DNA of 64,000 nt from Nocardia uniformis NBRC 13702 (GCF_001613345.1 NZ_BDCE01000086.1:35288-99287); one strand, 5' to 3'. Shown: positions 7,308 to 17,032, counted from the first letter of the stretch. Program-made: numbers and translations. Notes: generated by a model not told the origin, from the sequence alone.

Positions 7308-9452
7308 TTATCCCTTCACCTTGTCGAGCGAGCGAATGGCGGCCGCGACGGTGGCATCGGCGGTGATGCCGAACTCGCGGAACAGCGTCTTGTAGTCGGC
7401 CGAGGCACCGAAGTGCTCGATCGACACGGCCTCACCGGCATCGCCGATGAAACGGTGCCACGGCATCGCGATCCCGGCTTCCACGGTGACCCGCGCCTTC
7501 ACGGCGGGCGGGAGCACCGAATCGCGGTAGGCCTGATCCTGCGCGTCGAACCACTCCACACACGGAATGGACACCACGCGGGTACCGATGCCCTGTGTCT
7601 CCAGCGTAGTGCGAGCCTCCACCGCGAGGTGGAGCTCGGAACCGGTGGCGATCAGGATCACCTGCGGTGTGCCGGTGGATGATTCGGCCAGCACGTAGCC
7701 GCCCTTGGCCACACCCTCGTAGGAGGTGCCCTCGAGGATCGGCAGATCCTGGCGGGTCAGCGCCAGCGCCGACGGGCCGTCCTGGTGCGGTGGCTCGGAG
7801 ACCGAGAAGTGCGAGTGCCGCTCGGAGGAGTCGCGCTCCAGAATGGTGCGCCACGCGTAGGTGGTCTCGTTGGCGTCACCCGGACGCACCACATTCAAGC
7901 CCGGAATGGCGCGCAGCGCGGCCAGGTGCTCGATCGGCTGGTGGGTCGGGCCGTCCTCGCCGAGACCGATGGAGTCGTGGGTCCACACGTAGGTGACCGG
8001 GGTGCGCATGAGCGCGGCCAGCCGCACCGCGGGCCGCATGTAGTCGGAGAACACCAGGAAGGTGCCGCCGTACGGGCGGGTCGGGCCGTGCAGCGCGATG
8101 CCATTGAGGATCGAGCCCATAGCGTGCTCACGCACACCGAAGTGCAGGGTGCGGCCGTACGGATTGGCCTTCCACATACCGGTGGAGATTTCCTCCGGAC
8201 CGAAGGACGGCGCACCCGGCATGGTGGTGTTGTTGGATTCGGCGAGGTCGGCCGAACCGCCCCACAGCTCCGGCAGCACCGGCGCGAGCGCGGCGAGGAC
8301 CTTGCCGGACGCCTTGCGGGTGGCCATACCCTTCGGATCCGGCGCGTGCACCGGAAGTTCCGCGGCCCAGCCCTCGGGCAGGCGACGTTCCTTCAGACGA
8401 TCGAAGAGCGCCTTGTTTTCCGGGTTGGCGGTCGCCCACGCGTCGAACTGTTCCTGCCAGGCGGCCTTGGCGGCCTTGGCGCGATCGGCCACATTGCCGC
8501 GGGTGTGCGCGATGATCGCGGGGTCGACGTCGAAGTTCTTCTCCGGGTCGAAGCCCAGGATCTTCTTGGTCGCGGCGACTTCGTCGGCACCCAGTGCGGA
8601 GCCGTGCGAGGCACCGGTATTCATCTTGTTCGGTGCCGGGTAGCCGATGATGGTGCGCAGGATGATGATCGACGGCTTATCGGTCACCGCCTGGGCCTCG
8701 GCGACGGCGGCCTCGATACCGGTCACGTTCTCGCCGCCGTCGACGGTGACGACGTGCCAGCCGTAGGCGCGGTAGCGCGCGGCGGTGTCCTCGGTGAGGG
8801 CGATCCGGGTGTCGTCCTCGATGGAGATGCGGTTGTCGTCATAGAACAGGATCAGGTTGCCCAGCTGCTGGGTGCCCGCCAGCGAGCAGGCCTCGGAGGT
8901 GACGCCCTCTTCGATATCGCCGTCGGAGGCGATGACGTAGACGAAGTGGTCGAAGGCACTGCGGCCCTGCGCCGCTTCGGGATCGAAGAGTCCACGCTCA
9001 CGACGCGCCGCCATCGCCATACCGACCGCCGACGCCAGACCCTGGCCGAGCGGACCGGTGGTGATCTCGACGCCATCGGTGTGCCGGTACTCCGGGTGGC
9101 CCGGGGTGAGCGAACCCCACTTGCGCAGGTTCACCAGATCGTCGAGCTCCAGGCCGAAGCCCGCCAGGTACAGCTGGACGTACTGGGTGAGGCTGGAATG
9201 CCCGCAGGAGAGGACGAACCGGTCACGACCCACCCAGTGGGTATCGCTCGGGTCGAACCGCATCACTCGCTGAAAGAGCGTGTACGCCAGGGGCGCAAGG
9301 CTCATCGCGGTGCCGGGATGGCCATTGCCCGCGTTCTGCACCGCGTCGGCGGCGAGCAGCCGGGCGGTGTCGACGGCCCTGGTGTCGACGTCGGTCCAGT
9401 CGGCGGGGTGGTGGGACTGAGTGAGGGCGCGGATGTCGTCTGTGACTGACAC
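7308..9452 (-). CDS. tkt: Transketolase
   Basis: Thiamine-diphosphate enzyme of the non-oxidative pentose phosphate branch; 714 residues. Landmarks are GNGHPGTAMSLAP (about 42-54), SCGHSSLTQY, the ThDP motif region GDIEEGVTSEA ... NLILFYDDNRIS (about 165-195), and GLGEDGPTHQPIEHLA (about 480). The GTG at 9452 is chosen because AGGAGAA stands 10-16 bases upstream and family similarity begins at once (MSVTDDIRALTQ). The open frame continues upstream to 10670, but that part is antisense to ctaB and non-coding. First gene of the operon. Confidence 0.95.
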   Translation of the reverse strand: MSVTDDIRALTQSHHPADWTDVDTRAVDTARLLAADAVQNAGNGHPGTAMSLAPLAYTLFQRVMRFDPSDTHWVGRDRFVLSCGHSSLTQYVQLYLAGFGLELDDLVNLRKWGSLTPGHPEYRHTDGVEITTGPLGQGLASAVGMAMAARRERGLFDPEAAQGRSAFDHFVYVIASDGDIEEGVTSEACSLAGTQQLGNLILFYDDNRISIEDDTRIALTEDTAARYRAYGWHVVTVDGGENVTGIEAAVAEAQAVTDKPSIIILRTIIGYPAPNKMNTGASHGSALGADEVAATKKILGFDPEKNFDVDPAIIAHTRGNVADRAKAAKAAWQEQFDAWATANPENKALFDRLKERRLPEGWAAELPVHAPDPKGMATRKASGKVLAALAPVLPELWGGSADLAESNNTTMPGAPSFGPEEISTGMWKANPYGRTLHFGVREHAMGSILNGIALHGPTRPYGGTFLVFSDYMRPAVRLAALMRTPVTYVWTHDSIGLGEDGPTHQPIEHLAALRAIPGLNVVRPGDANETTYAWRTILERDSSERHSHFSVSEPPHQDGPSALALTRQDLPILEGTSYEGVAKGGYVLAESSTGTPQVILIATGSELHLAVEARTTLETQGIGTRVVSIPCVEWFDAQDQAYRDSVLPPAVKARVTVEAGIAMPWHRFIGDAGEAVSIEHFGASADYKTLFREFGITADATVAAAIRSLDKVKG

Positions 9453-9833
9453 GACCGAGGTTCTCCTGACCTTCTCGTCAACGATGGATATCGGCGGCTG
9501 GTTCGCTGCGGGTGATGCCGGTGCGACGGGACCGCACCGATATACCCACCACCCTAAGGGTGAGCGTTTCGCGGCCACGCGGGAACCCGCTTTCACCGGC
9601 CGTCGTGTCGTATGTTCGCGTCCGCGCGCGGACCTGTTCGTGACCTCTCGCGGATACCGGCGCGGAGCGGTCTCGGGCGACCCGTGGCCAGACCTGGGCG
9701 AGAGCACGGTCCGGCACGGTCTACCATGCTCTGTAGTAGTGGCCGCGCCGCACTGATCTGTCGTCTTCGGAACGTGAGAGCGCGCTGCTGGTTCCACGAC
9801 CGGATCAACATGCACTTTGTGCGAGGAGAAACA
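9453..9833. promoter_or_regulatory. Divergent tkt / ctaB intergenic region
   Basis: 381 bases without a credible gene separate two diverging units, so both promoters must lie here. The word CACGGTC occurs twice (9705-9711 and 9715-9721), and AGAGCA ... TGCTCT flank it as a dyad (about 9701-9732). An A/T-richer TAGTAGT lies at 9734-9740 upstream of ctaB. No riboswitch or RNA gene was recognised. Confidence 0.4.
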
Positions 9834-10817
9834 GTGCGGATTGGGCAACAACCCGGTGGGGGGCACGGTTCCTCCGGAACGGTGCTGGCCGACCGCGTGA
9901 CGGGTACCGGGCCGCTGTCGGCGGGCGTGCGGCGCGTACTCGCCTACATCGCGCTCACCAAACCTCGCGTAATCGAGTTGCTGCTCGTAGCGACCATCCC
10001 CACCATGCTGCTGGCCGACCGCGGCCACGCCGACCTCGGCCTGATTCTGGCCACCCTGTTCGGTGGCTGGATGGGTGCGGCGAGCGCGAACACACTCAAT
10101 TGCGTCGCCGACGCCGATATCGACAAGGTGATGAAGCGGACATCCAAGCGTCCGCTCGCGCGGGAGGCCGTGCCGACCCGCAATGCCGCCATCTTCGGTA
10201 TCGCCCTGGGGCTGGGATCGTTCGCATGGCTGTGGTGGCAGGCGAATCTGCTCAGCGGTGCGCTGGTGGTGGCGACGATCCTGTTCTACGTCTTCGTCTA
10301 TACCCTCGGCCTCAAGCGCCGTACCTCGCAGAATGTGGTGTGGGGCGGCGCGGCCGGTTGTATGCCCGTCCTGGTCGGTTGGTCCGCGGTGACCGGTTCG
10401 ATCGCTTGGCCCGCCGTCGCGCTGTTCGCGGTGATCTTCTTCTGGACGCCGCCGCACACCTGGGCGCTGGCCATGCGCTACAAGGAGGACTACCGCGCCG
10501 CCGGTGTCCCCATGCTGCCGGTGGTCGCCACCGAGCAGGAAGTCACCAAGCAGATCGTCATCTACACCTGGCTCACCGTGCTGGCCACCCTCGCGCTGGT
10601 CCCCGCCGCCGGTGTGATCTACGCGGCAACGGCTCTGGTCGCGGGCGCCTGGTTCCTGCTCATGGCGCATCAGCTGTATTCGGGTGTGCGCCGGGGCGAA
10701 TCGGTGAAGCCGCTGCGGCTGTTCCTGCAGTCCAACAACTATCTGGCCGTCGTATTCTGCGGCCTGGCCGTGGACGCGGTCCTGGGCTGGACCACCATCG
10801 GCGACTTCCTGTCCTGA
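9834..10817 (+). CDS. ctaB: Protoheme IX farnesyltransferase (heme O synthase)
   Basis: Integral membrane prenyltransferase that farnesylates heme b to heme O on the way to heme A for cytochrome aa3. 327 residues from GTG 9834, preceded by GAGGAGA at 9823-9829. The prenyl-diphosphate/Mg motif is NCVADADIDKVMKRTSKRP (about 95-113); a second conserved stretch is YTLGLKRRTSQNVVWGG. About eight or nine transmembrane segments alternate along the chain. It diverges from tkt exactly as ctaB (Rv1451) does in M. tuberculosis. Its pathway partner ctaA is at 37 kb here. It ends three bases before the convergent antiporter cluster. Confidence 0.95.
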   Translation: MRIGQQPGGGHGSSGTVLADRVTGTGPLSAGVRRVLAYIALTKPRVIELLLVATIPTMLLADRGHADLGLILATLFGGWMGAASANTLNCVADADIDKVMKRTSKRPLAREAVPTRNAAIFGIALGLGSFAWLWWQANLLSGALVVATILFYVFVYTLGLKRRTSQNVVWGGAAGCMPVLVGWSAVTGSIAWPAVALFAVIFFWTPPHTWALAMRYKEDYRAAGVPMLPVVATEQEVTKQIVIYTWLTVLATLALVPAAGVIYAATALVAGAWFLLMAHQLYSGVRRGESVKPLRLFLQSNNYLAVVFCGLAVDAVLGWTTIGDFLS

Positions 10818-10820
10818 CGC

Positions 10821-12497
10821 TCAGAGCAGCGAGAAGAGCAGGACGAGACCGAGGGCGATCGACAGCCACCACACCGTGGTGCCGGTCGACCACAGTTCGG
10901 CGAACCGGCCGTCGGGGCGCAGTGGGCGCGCCGCCTTGGCGCGCAGGACCGCCACGCGCTCACGAGGTAGGGCCGCGCGGATACCGGCCACACCCGCTAG
11001 TGCGGTACGCCACAGGTACGGCGCACTCTTGCGGTACAGCACGTCGGCGTCGAGGTTCACCGACCGCAGCTCCGGCGGGTACCGGCCGGTCCGAATCAAT
11101 ACCGTGAACGCCAGTGCCGCGAATATCAACAGCTGCAACTGATTCACCACGTGCGCGGTCGTATACGGCGAGTAGTCCACCGCGAACGGCAAGATGTTGT
11201 ACAGCAGCCCGGGGACAATGCCGATCACCAGGCACGCCGCGGCCGACAGACCCATCGCCACCCGCATATTGATCGGCGCCTCGGCCACCCGGTGCCCGCG
11301 GTCGCGTCCGAAGAACGCGATGTACGGGATCTTGATCCCCGTATGCAGCAGTACACCCACCGAGGAGAGCAGCAGTACCAGCCAGAGCACCAACCGATGC
11401 TCCTGTCCGGCGGCATCCATGATCATCGACTTGGTGGCGAATCCGGAGAACAACGGAACCGCCGCCGTCGACGCGGCCCCGATCATGCAGAACACCGCGG
11501 TCTGCGGCATCGACCGGTACAGCCCACCCAATTCCGAACCCTTGATGGTGCCCACGCGGAACAGCACCGCCCCCATCGCCATGAACAGCAGGCTCTTGTA
11601 CAGGATGTGCGCGAAGGCGTGCGCCACCGCGCCATTGACGCCGAGTTCGCCACCGATGCCGATGCCCACGACGATGAAACCCAGCTGATTGATCAGGCTG
11701 TAGACCAGCACCCTGCGCAGATCGTTCTCGATAAGGGCGTAGAAGATCGGGAATACCGCCATGACCGCGCCGACCCAGACAAGCAGCTCGGTGTCGGCGA
11801 ATCCCCGGGCGAGGACATAGATCGCGAACTTGGTCGTGAAGGTCGACAGGATAACGGTCCCCACGACACCGGCTTCGGGATAGATATCGGGCAGCCAGGC
11901 GTGTACCACCGGGAACGCGGCCTTGATGCCGACCGCGAAGAGAATCAAGCCGCCCGAGAAGCCATCCAACCCAATGTATTCGAATGCCAGGCCATGCCCG
12001 TCCCGCACCCACAGCGCGATACCCGCCAGCAGCAGGATGCCCGACAGCACCTGCACCACCAGGTACCGCTGCCCGGCGCGGAAGCTGCGGTCGGTACCAC
12101 GCGCGAAAACCAGTACCACCGAGGCGATACCCACCAGCTCCCAGCAGATGAACAGCGTCAACAGGTCCCCCGCCAGCACCCCGCCAACGGCCGCGCCCGC
12201 GTACGCCAGGGTCGCGATCTGTTGCATCGGCCGATGCTCATGCAGCGAGTAGACGAGGCCCAGGCAGGCGGCGATCAGGAAGACGGTGGCGAATACCCGC
12301 CCGAGGGCGTCGACGCGCATTGGTTCGAGGGTGAGCCCGAATACCTCGAAGGTCCCGGCGCTGCCCTCGGGCAGTGTCCACAGCAATACCAGCGCCACCA
12401 CCGGAAGCGCGAGCATCCACACCGTCCGCCACCGGCCCCGTAACAGCGGCACCGGCAGCGCGCCCAGCAGCAGTATCCACGCGGGGTCAGCGAGCAT
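10821..12497 (-). CDS. NuoL/MrpA-type proton-conducting antiporter subunit
   Basis: 558 residues, start at ATG 12497, overlapping the small upstream gene by 11 bases. Multi-span membrane protein of the proton_antipo_M family: LFICWELVGIASVVLVFARG (about 105-124), KAAFPVVHAWLPDIYPEAG with the conserved Lys and His of the channel, and ALIENDLRRVLVYSLINQLG. It is the last gene of the cluster and likely supplies one ion-translocating subunit, perhaps replacing the N-terminal part of the missing MrpA. A C-terminal region (PPELRSVNLDADVLYRKSAP) resembles NuoL/MrpD-like tails in actinobacteria. The transported ion cannot be read from sequence. Confidence 0.85.
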   Translation of the reverse strand: MLADPAWILLLGALPVPLLRGRWRTVWMLALPVVALVLLWTLPEGSAGTFEVFGLTLEPMRVDALGRVFATVFLIAACLGLVYSLHEHRPMQQIATLAYAGAAVGGVLAGDLLTLFICWELVGIASVVLVFARGTDRSFRAGQRYLVVQVLSGILLLAGIALWVRDGHGLAFEYIGLDGFSGGLILFAVGIKAAFPVVHAWLPDIYPEAGVVGTVILSTFTTKFAIYVLARGFADTELLVWVGAVMAVFPIFYALIENDLRRVLVYSLINQLGFIVVGIGIGGELGVNGAVAHAFAHILYKSLLFMAMGAVLFRVGTIKGSELGGLYRSMPQTAVFCMIGAASTAAVPLFSGFATKSMIMDAAGQEHRLVLWLVLLLSSVGVLLHTGIKIPYIAFFGRDRGHRVAEAPINMRVAMGLSAAACLVIGIVPGLLYNILPFAVDYSPYTTAHVVNQLQLLIFAALAFTVLIRTGRYPPELRSVNLDADVLYRKSAPYLWRTALAGVAGIRAALPRERVAVLRAKAARPLRPDGRFAELWSTGTTVWWLSIALGLVLLFSLL

Positions 12498-12747
12498 CGT
12501 CGTCCCCGGGTTCGTAGTAGTCCTCGTCGCGGCGCAGCACCCGCCGCAATTGCTTGGCCACGAGCACCAGCGCGAAGCTGACACCGAAACCGAACAGGCC
12601 GTAGAAGCCGAACACCCGCTCCACCCCGAAGTGCGGATGTTTGACGTACACGAGATCGGCGAGGAACAGCACTACGCCGATCCCGGCCAGCGCGTACACC
12701 AGCCGCGTGACATTGCCCGGAATATCGAGCCAGCGTGGGTCTTTCAC
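12487..12747 (-). CDS. Small membrane protein inside antiporter cluster
   Basis: 86 residues starting at GTG 12747, which overlaps the stop of the upstream antiporter gene as GTGA. It has two hydrophobic segments (LVYALAGIGVVLFLADLVYV and LFGFGVSFALVLVAKQL) and an acidic C-terminus (DEDYYEPGDDD). I do not recognise a named family. Overlaps on both sides with NuoL/M/N-type genes argue strongly that it is translated with them and is an accessory subunit of the same complex. Confidence 0.75.
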   Translation of the reverse strand: MKDPRWLDIPGNVTRLVYALAGIGVVLFLADLVYVKHPHFGVERVFGFYGLFGFGVSFALVLVAKQLRRVLRRDEDYYEPGDDDAR

Positions 12748-14210
12748 GTCAGCATCCCCAGTCGATCGACGAGCAGGGGAGCGGTGAAGAACAGGGCGAC
12801 GCAACCGGCCGCGGTCAGCACGGGCGGGGCCACCACGGTCCACGGGGCCGCCCCGTGGGCCACCGGCTGCGCGGGTGTCCGGAAGAATCCCCGCACCACG
12901 ATCGGCATGAGATACCCCAGTGCCAGCAGGGTCCCGACCGCGAGCACTCCGATCATGACGCGCTGTTGGGCGTCCGCGGCACCCAGCAGCAGGAGCCATT
13001 TACTCCACATACCGCCCGTCGGGGGGAGCCCGACAATCGATAGCGCGGCCACCGTGAACGCACCGAAGGTCCAGGGCATCATCCGGCCGAGCCCATCCAG
13101 GTCGCTGACCGAATTGCGGCCGGTAGCCACGAAAATCGCACCGGCGCAGAAGAACAGCGTGATCTTGCCGAACGCATGGGTGACCAGGTGCAGGGAGCCT
13201 CCGGCCAGCGCGAGGTCGGTGGCCAGGGTCGCGGCCAGCACGATATAGGCCAGCTGACTCACCGTCGAATACGCCAGCCGACGTTTCAGGTTGTCCGATC
13301 GGAGCGCGATCACACCGGCCGTTATCAGGGTGAACGCCGCCACCCACATCATCGGTTTCGCGATACCGCCGGCGGTGAGAGTATCGAGCCCGAATACGTA
13401 GATCGCGACCTTCAGTACCGCGAAACCGCCTGCCTTGACCACCGCGACGGCGTGCAGGAGCGCCGAGACCGGTGTCGGCGCGACCATCGCCGCGGGCAGC
13501 CAGCGATGGAACGGCATCAGCGCCGCCTTGCCGATTCCGAACAGGTACAGCGCGAACAGCACCGTCAGTGTGACCGGCCCCGCCTGTCCGGCCAGCAGAC
13601 CGCCCGCGCGAAAGTCGGTGGTGCCCGCCAACTGCCAGGTCCAGATGATGGCGGGCAGGAGAAGGCCGATCGATGTCGTCAACAGCAGCGCCAGGTATAC
13701 GCGCACGCCACGGCGGCTGACCAGCCCGCCCTGATGGGCGACCAGCGGCCACGTCGCCAGCGTGAGCGCCTCGTACCCGATGAACAGCGTAATCAGGTTG
13801 TCCGACAGGGCGATCCACATGGTGGCGCCGATCGCGATCGCGAAGAAGGCATAGAACCGCGTCTGGTGCGGCTGGTTCGTACTTCGCATGTATCCGATCG
13901 AGAAGACCGTCGTCAGCGGCCACAGCACCGCGGCGACGGACGCGAACAGCAGACCCAGCGGCTCTACCTCGAATCCCAATGTCAGGCCCGGCAGCCAGTC
14001 CCACAGCCGGAACTCCATATGGTCGTCGACCCGTGGCCACAAGCTGAGCGTCAGGACCGCCAGTGCGACACCGGTGACCAGGGACGCTGCCTCTCGCGGA
14101 TTGGGGCGTCCGCGCAGCGCGGCCACGGCCGCCGCGCCGATCAACGGCAACAACACCAGGACGGGTAGGGCGAATGCCTGACCGGGGCCGGTCCAGCTCA
14201 TGTCACTCAC
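12744..14210 (-). CDS. NuoM/N (MrpD)-type antiporter subunit
   Basis: 488-residue polytopic membrane protein with a proton_antipo_M core: LFIGYEALTLATWPLVAHQG (about 137-156), KAALMPFHRWLPAAMVAPTPVSALLHAV region (about 227 onward) carrying the conserved Lys and channel His/Pro residues, and LRSDNLKRRLAYSTVSQLAY. It overlaps the next upstream mrpD by 8 bases. With 14203-15678 and 10821-12497 it makes three antiporter-like subunits in one operon, more than the single MrpD of classical seven-gene Mrp systems. Confidence 0.87.
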   Translation of the reverse strand: MSDMSWTGPGQAFALPVLVLLPLIGAAAVAALRGRPNPREAASLVTGVALAVLTLSLWPRVDDHMEFRLWDWLPGLTLGFEVEPLGLLFASVAAVLWPLTTVFSIGYMRSTNQPHQTRFYAFFAIAIGATMWIALSDNLITLFIGYEALTLATWPLVAHQGGLVSRRGVRVYLALLLTTSIGLLLPAIIWTWQLAGTTDFRAGGLLAGQAGPVTLTVLFALYLFGIGKAALMPFHRWLPAAMVAPTPVSALLHAVAVVKAGGFAVLKVAIYVFGLDTLTAGGIAKPMMWVAAFTLITAGVIALRSDNLKRRLAYSTVSQLAYIVLAATLATDLALAGGSLHLVTHAFGKITLFFCAGAIFVATGRNSVSDLDGLGRMMPWTFGAFTVAALSIVGLPPTGGMWSKWLLLLGAADAQQRVMIGVLAVGTLLALGYLMPIVVRGFFRTPAQPVAHGAAPWTVVAPPVLTAAGCVALFFTAPLLVDRLGMLT

Positions 14211-15678
14211 CTCCCGTCAGGAGGAAGTCCGCGGCGCGCTCGGCCAGCCCGGCGGAGATCGTCGCGTCCACTCCGAGATACACCGATAGCGCGACCAGCA
14301 TCCACATGGCGATGGCCATGGTCCGGGGTACCGGTCGCCTCGTGGGGGTCTCGAGCGGTGCGTGAAACCAGGCGGCCTCGACAATGCGCCCCACATAGAC
14401 CATCGCCAGCAGCGAACTCACCAGCACGGCGACCAGCACCAGCACCTGGCCCTGCTCGATCAGCGCGGTGGCGAGCGCCCACTTGGCGACGAATCCGGCC
14501 GTGAACGGGAGTCCCACCAGCCCCGCCCCGGTGATGACGATCGCGCCGAAGGTCCACGGCATGGTGCGCGCCAACCCGGAGAGGTTCTCCAACCGCACCG
14601 CACCCAGCCGCAGCACCAAGATTCCGGCGGCCGCGAACAGCGCGCCCTTGGTCACCGAGTGCCCGATCATCTGGAGGTACGACGCGGTGAGCCCGGCTGT
14701 CGTCGCAAGACTGAATCCCGCGACGATATAACCGATTTGGGCGACACTGGACCATGCGAGCAGGTACTTGAGATCGGTCTGAAAACACGCAATGGCGGAT
14801 CCGACCACCATGCCCAGGCATGCCAGCACCAATCCGATGACGCCGATCGGCATTATTCCGAACACCAGCGCCGTCCCGAAAGTGGTGAACGCCAGTCGGA
14901 TAAAGAGATAGATCGCCACCTTCGTGCCGGTGGCGGACAGGAACACCGACACCGCCGACGGCGCCTCCGCGTACGCACCCGGCAACCAGCTGTGCAGCGG
15001 GAACACCGCCATCTTCACCGCCAGACCGACGAAGACGAACGCCACCGCGGCGGTCAGCGCGCGGTTTCCGTAGATCTCGGGCAGCCGAGTGGCGAGGTCG
15101 GCCATATTGAGCGACCCCGTCACCGAATAGGCCAGGCCGATGCCGATCAGAATGAATACCGCGCCGATGGAGCCCACGATCAGATACTGAAACGCGGCCA
15201 GCAGCGCTCGCCGCCTCCTGCCCATCGCGATCAGCGCGTACGACGACAGGGACGCGATCTCGATGAATACGAACGCGTTGAACGCGTCACCGGTGGCGGT
15301 GATACCCAACAGTCCGGTCAGGACGAGACACAGGCAGGCGTAGACGAGCGGAATACGCGAGCTCTCGATCTCCGTGACCAGATTGCGTTTGCTGTAGATC
15401 GCGACGATTACCGCGATACCCGAAACGAGCAGCAGCAGTGGCGTATTGAACGGCGCGATCACGTACTCGATACCGACCGGTGCGTCCCAGCCGCCCATCG
15501 CGTAGCGCACCACCTCGCCGTCGGCGACCCGCACCGCCAATACGGTCGCGCAGGCCAGCGCACCGCAGGCCACCAGGAGAAACGACAGCCACGCCGCCCG
15601 CGCCGACCTGGTCAACGCGCACAGGGGTGCGCCCAGCAGGGGGATGATCACCTGTAGGGCAGGCACCTGATCGGTCAT
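14203..15678 (-). CDS. mrpD: Na+/H+ antiporter subunit D
   Basis: 491 residues, the classical MrpD position directly after mrpC (ATGA overlap at 15675-15678). Motifs are FVFIEIASLSSYALIAMGRR (about 130-149, with the conserved Glu), KMAVFPLHSWLPGAYAEAPS (Lys and His of the proton path), and FQTDLKYLLAWSSVAQIGYI. Likely about 14 transmembrane spans. It would form the ion-translocating core with MrpC. Expression is presumably polycistronic with the rest of the cluster. Confidence 0.93.
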   Translation of the reverse strand: MTDQVPALQVIIPLLGAPLCALTRSARAAWLSFLLVACGALACATVLAVRVADGEVVRYAMGGWDAPVGIEYVIAPFNTPLLLLVSGIAVIVAIYSKRNLVTEIESSRIPLVYACLCLVLTGLLGITATGDAFNAFVFIEIASLSSYALIAMGRRRRALLAAFQYLIVGSIGAVFILIGIGLAYSVTGSLNMADLATRLPEIYGNRALTAAVAFVFVGLAVKMAVFPLHSWLPGAYAEAPSAVSVFLSATGTKVAIYLFIRLAFTTFGTALVFGIMPIGVIGLVLACLGMVVGSAIACFQTDLKYLLAWSSVAQIGYIVAGFSLATTAGLTASYLQMIGHSVTKGALFAAAGILVLRLGAVRLENLSGLARTMPWTFGAIVITGAGLVGLPFTAGFVAKWALATALIEQGQVLVLVAVLVSSLLAMVYVGRIVEAAWFHAPLETPTRRPVPRTMAIAMWMLVALSVYLGVDATISAGLAERAADFLLTGGE

Positions 15679-16046
15679 GGGGCCCCACTGTCGGCGCCGG
15701 TCGCGTCGCGTTCGAGAATCTCGCTCTCCTCGATCGATCCGTACGCCTCGAAAATGCGCACGGCCAGCGCGAGGCCCAAGGCCGTGGTGGCCACCCCGAC
15801 CACGATCGCGGTGAGGATCAGTACGTGCGGCAACGGATTCGAGTACACGGTCACCGCATCGTCGCGCACGATCGGTGCTCGGCCGTTGTCGACCTTGCCG
15901 ACACTGATGTAGAGCATGAACACCGACACCTGGAAAAGGCTCAGCCCGATCAACTTCTTCAAGAGATTGCCGTGGCTGATCACCGTGTACAGCCCGATCA
16001 TCATGAGCGCGAAGATGAACAGGTACACATAGTTCGGCGCCGTCAT
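15675..16046 (-). CDS. mrpC: Na+/H+ antiporter subunit C (NuoK-like)
   Basis: 123 residues with three hydrophobic spans, the size and layout of MrpC/NuoK. The pattern LLKKLIGLSLFQVSVFMLYI and the conserved ALILTAIVVGVATTALGLAL-like third helix (here PHVLILTAIVVGVATTALGL) are diagnostic. ATG 16046 overlaps the stop of the fused mrpB gene by four bases, and its own stop overlaps mrpD. The C-terminal tail is acidic (EESEILERD). Confidence 0.93.
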   Translation of the reverse strand: MTAPNYVYLFIFALMMIGLYTVISHGNLLKKLIGLSLFQVSVFMLYISVGKVDNGRAPIVRDDAVTVYSNPLPHVLILTAIVVGVATTALGLALAVRIFEAYGSIEESEILERDATGADSGAP

Positions 16047-17032
16047 CGCTTCACCCCACGACCGGAGAAGGCGAAGAAGACCGCCACCATGACCGCGGCG
16101 ACCGTGACGCCGACACCGACTTCGACGAGCAGAATCCCAAGGTGCTGACCGGCTTTCGGATTATCTGGCGAGAACCGGTCGTAGTCCAGGAAACCTCCGC
16201 CCGCGATCATGCACGCCACCCCCACGCCGCTGTAGATGAGCACCCCGAGGGGAATCAAGCGCAGCAGCACCGTCGGCGGCACCACCCGCCGAGCGCCGCC
16301 GAGACCGAAGACCAACCCGTACAACACGATTCCGGCCGCGAAGATCACACCCGCCTGGAAGCCGCCGCCCGGCCCGTAATCACCGTGGAACAGCACATAG
16401 AACGCGAACAGCAGGATGAACGGCATGAGCATCTTGCTGATCACGCGCAGCATTCGATAGTCGGCCAGCGCCGGTTCCCGCCGTCGCCCGTTGCCGACCT
16501 GCGGCGGCCGGGTCAGCAGAAGCAGCACCGCCACGCCCGCGGCGAAGATGACGATCAGTTCGCCGAGGGTGTCATAGCCGCGGTAGCTCGCCAATACCGA
16601 GGTCACGGTATTCGGGATGCCGATATCGTCCTGGGATCGATGCAGGTACACCTGCGTCACCGGATGCTCCTGCACCGGGGTCCCGGCCCCGCCGAACTGT
16701 GGCAGATCCTGACTCGCGTACACCAGCAGACCGCCGACGAACAGCACCGCCAGCCGACCGGGCCAGCGCCGACTGCGATCGGTCACGGTCTCCTGCGACC
16801 GGGTGATCGCCAGGACCACCAGGAACAGCACGGTACTTATCCCGACGCCGACAGCCGCCTCGGTGAAGGCCACGTCGACGGCGTCGAGCAGCACGAAAAG
16901 GCTCGCGGAGACCAGGCTGAACAGCGCCATCAGCATGGTCGCCTCATACAGGGCACGCATGCGGGCGATCGTGATCGCCGTAGCCGTCAGAATGACGAAC
17001 AGCGCGATGTTGAGCACCACGAACCAGGTCAT
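16043..17032 (-). CDS. mrpB: DUF4040 + MnhB fusion antiporter subunit
   Basis: 329 residues from ATG 17032 (ATGA overlap with the mrpG stop). The first 90 residues are a DUF4040 domain (MRALYEATMLMALFSLVSAS, then DVAFTEAAVGVGISTVLFLV), equivalent to the C-terminal piece of MrpA and to MbhD of archaeal hydrogenases. A middle part has YRGYDTLGELIVIFAAGVAV (MbhE-like), and the C-terminal third is MnhB (LLFAFYVLFHGDYGPGGGFQ, then GVGACM-type GVGVACMIAGGGFL). One polypeptide thus joins the C-terminal end of MrpA with MrpB, while the large N-terminal MrpA domain is absent. Confidence 0.88.
   Translation of the reverse strand: MTWFVVLNIALFVILTATAITIARMRALYEATMLMALFSLVSASLFVLLDAVDVAFTEAAVGVGISTVLFLVVLAITRSQETVTDRSRRWPGRLAVLFVGGLLVYASQDLPQFGGAGTPVQEHPVTQVYLHRSQDDIGIPNTVTSVLASYRGYDTLGELIVIFAAGVAVLLLLTRPPQVGNGRRREPALADYRMLRVISKMLMPFILLFAFYVLFHGDYGPGGGFQAGVIFAAGIVLYGLVFGLGGARRVVPPTVLLRLIPLGVLIYSGVGVACMIAGGGFLDYDRFSPDNPKAGQHLGILLVEVGVGVTVAAVMVAVFFAFSGRGVKR

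Noticed and set aside
9453..10670. Very long open frame continuing upstream of tkt on the minus strand
   Set aside because: It is antisense to ctaB, shows no family similarity, and tkt has a proper GTG start with AGGAGAA; high-GC third positions keep the opposite frame open.
11151..12443. 430-codon plus-strand ORF opposite the antiporter genes
   Set aside because: Composition rich in His, Gln and Arg, no motifs; a mirror frame of the conserved membrane-protein genes.
13176..15657. Two large plus-strand ORFs (330 and 431 codons) opposite mrpD-type genes
   Set aside because: Same reason: polar, repetitive shadow translations of transmembrane coding sequence.
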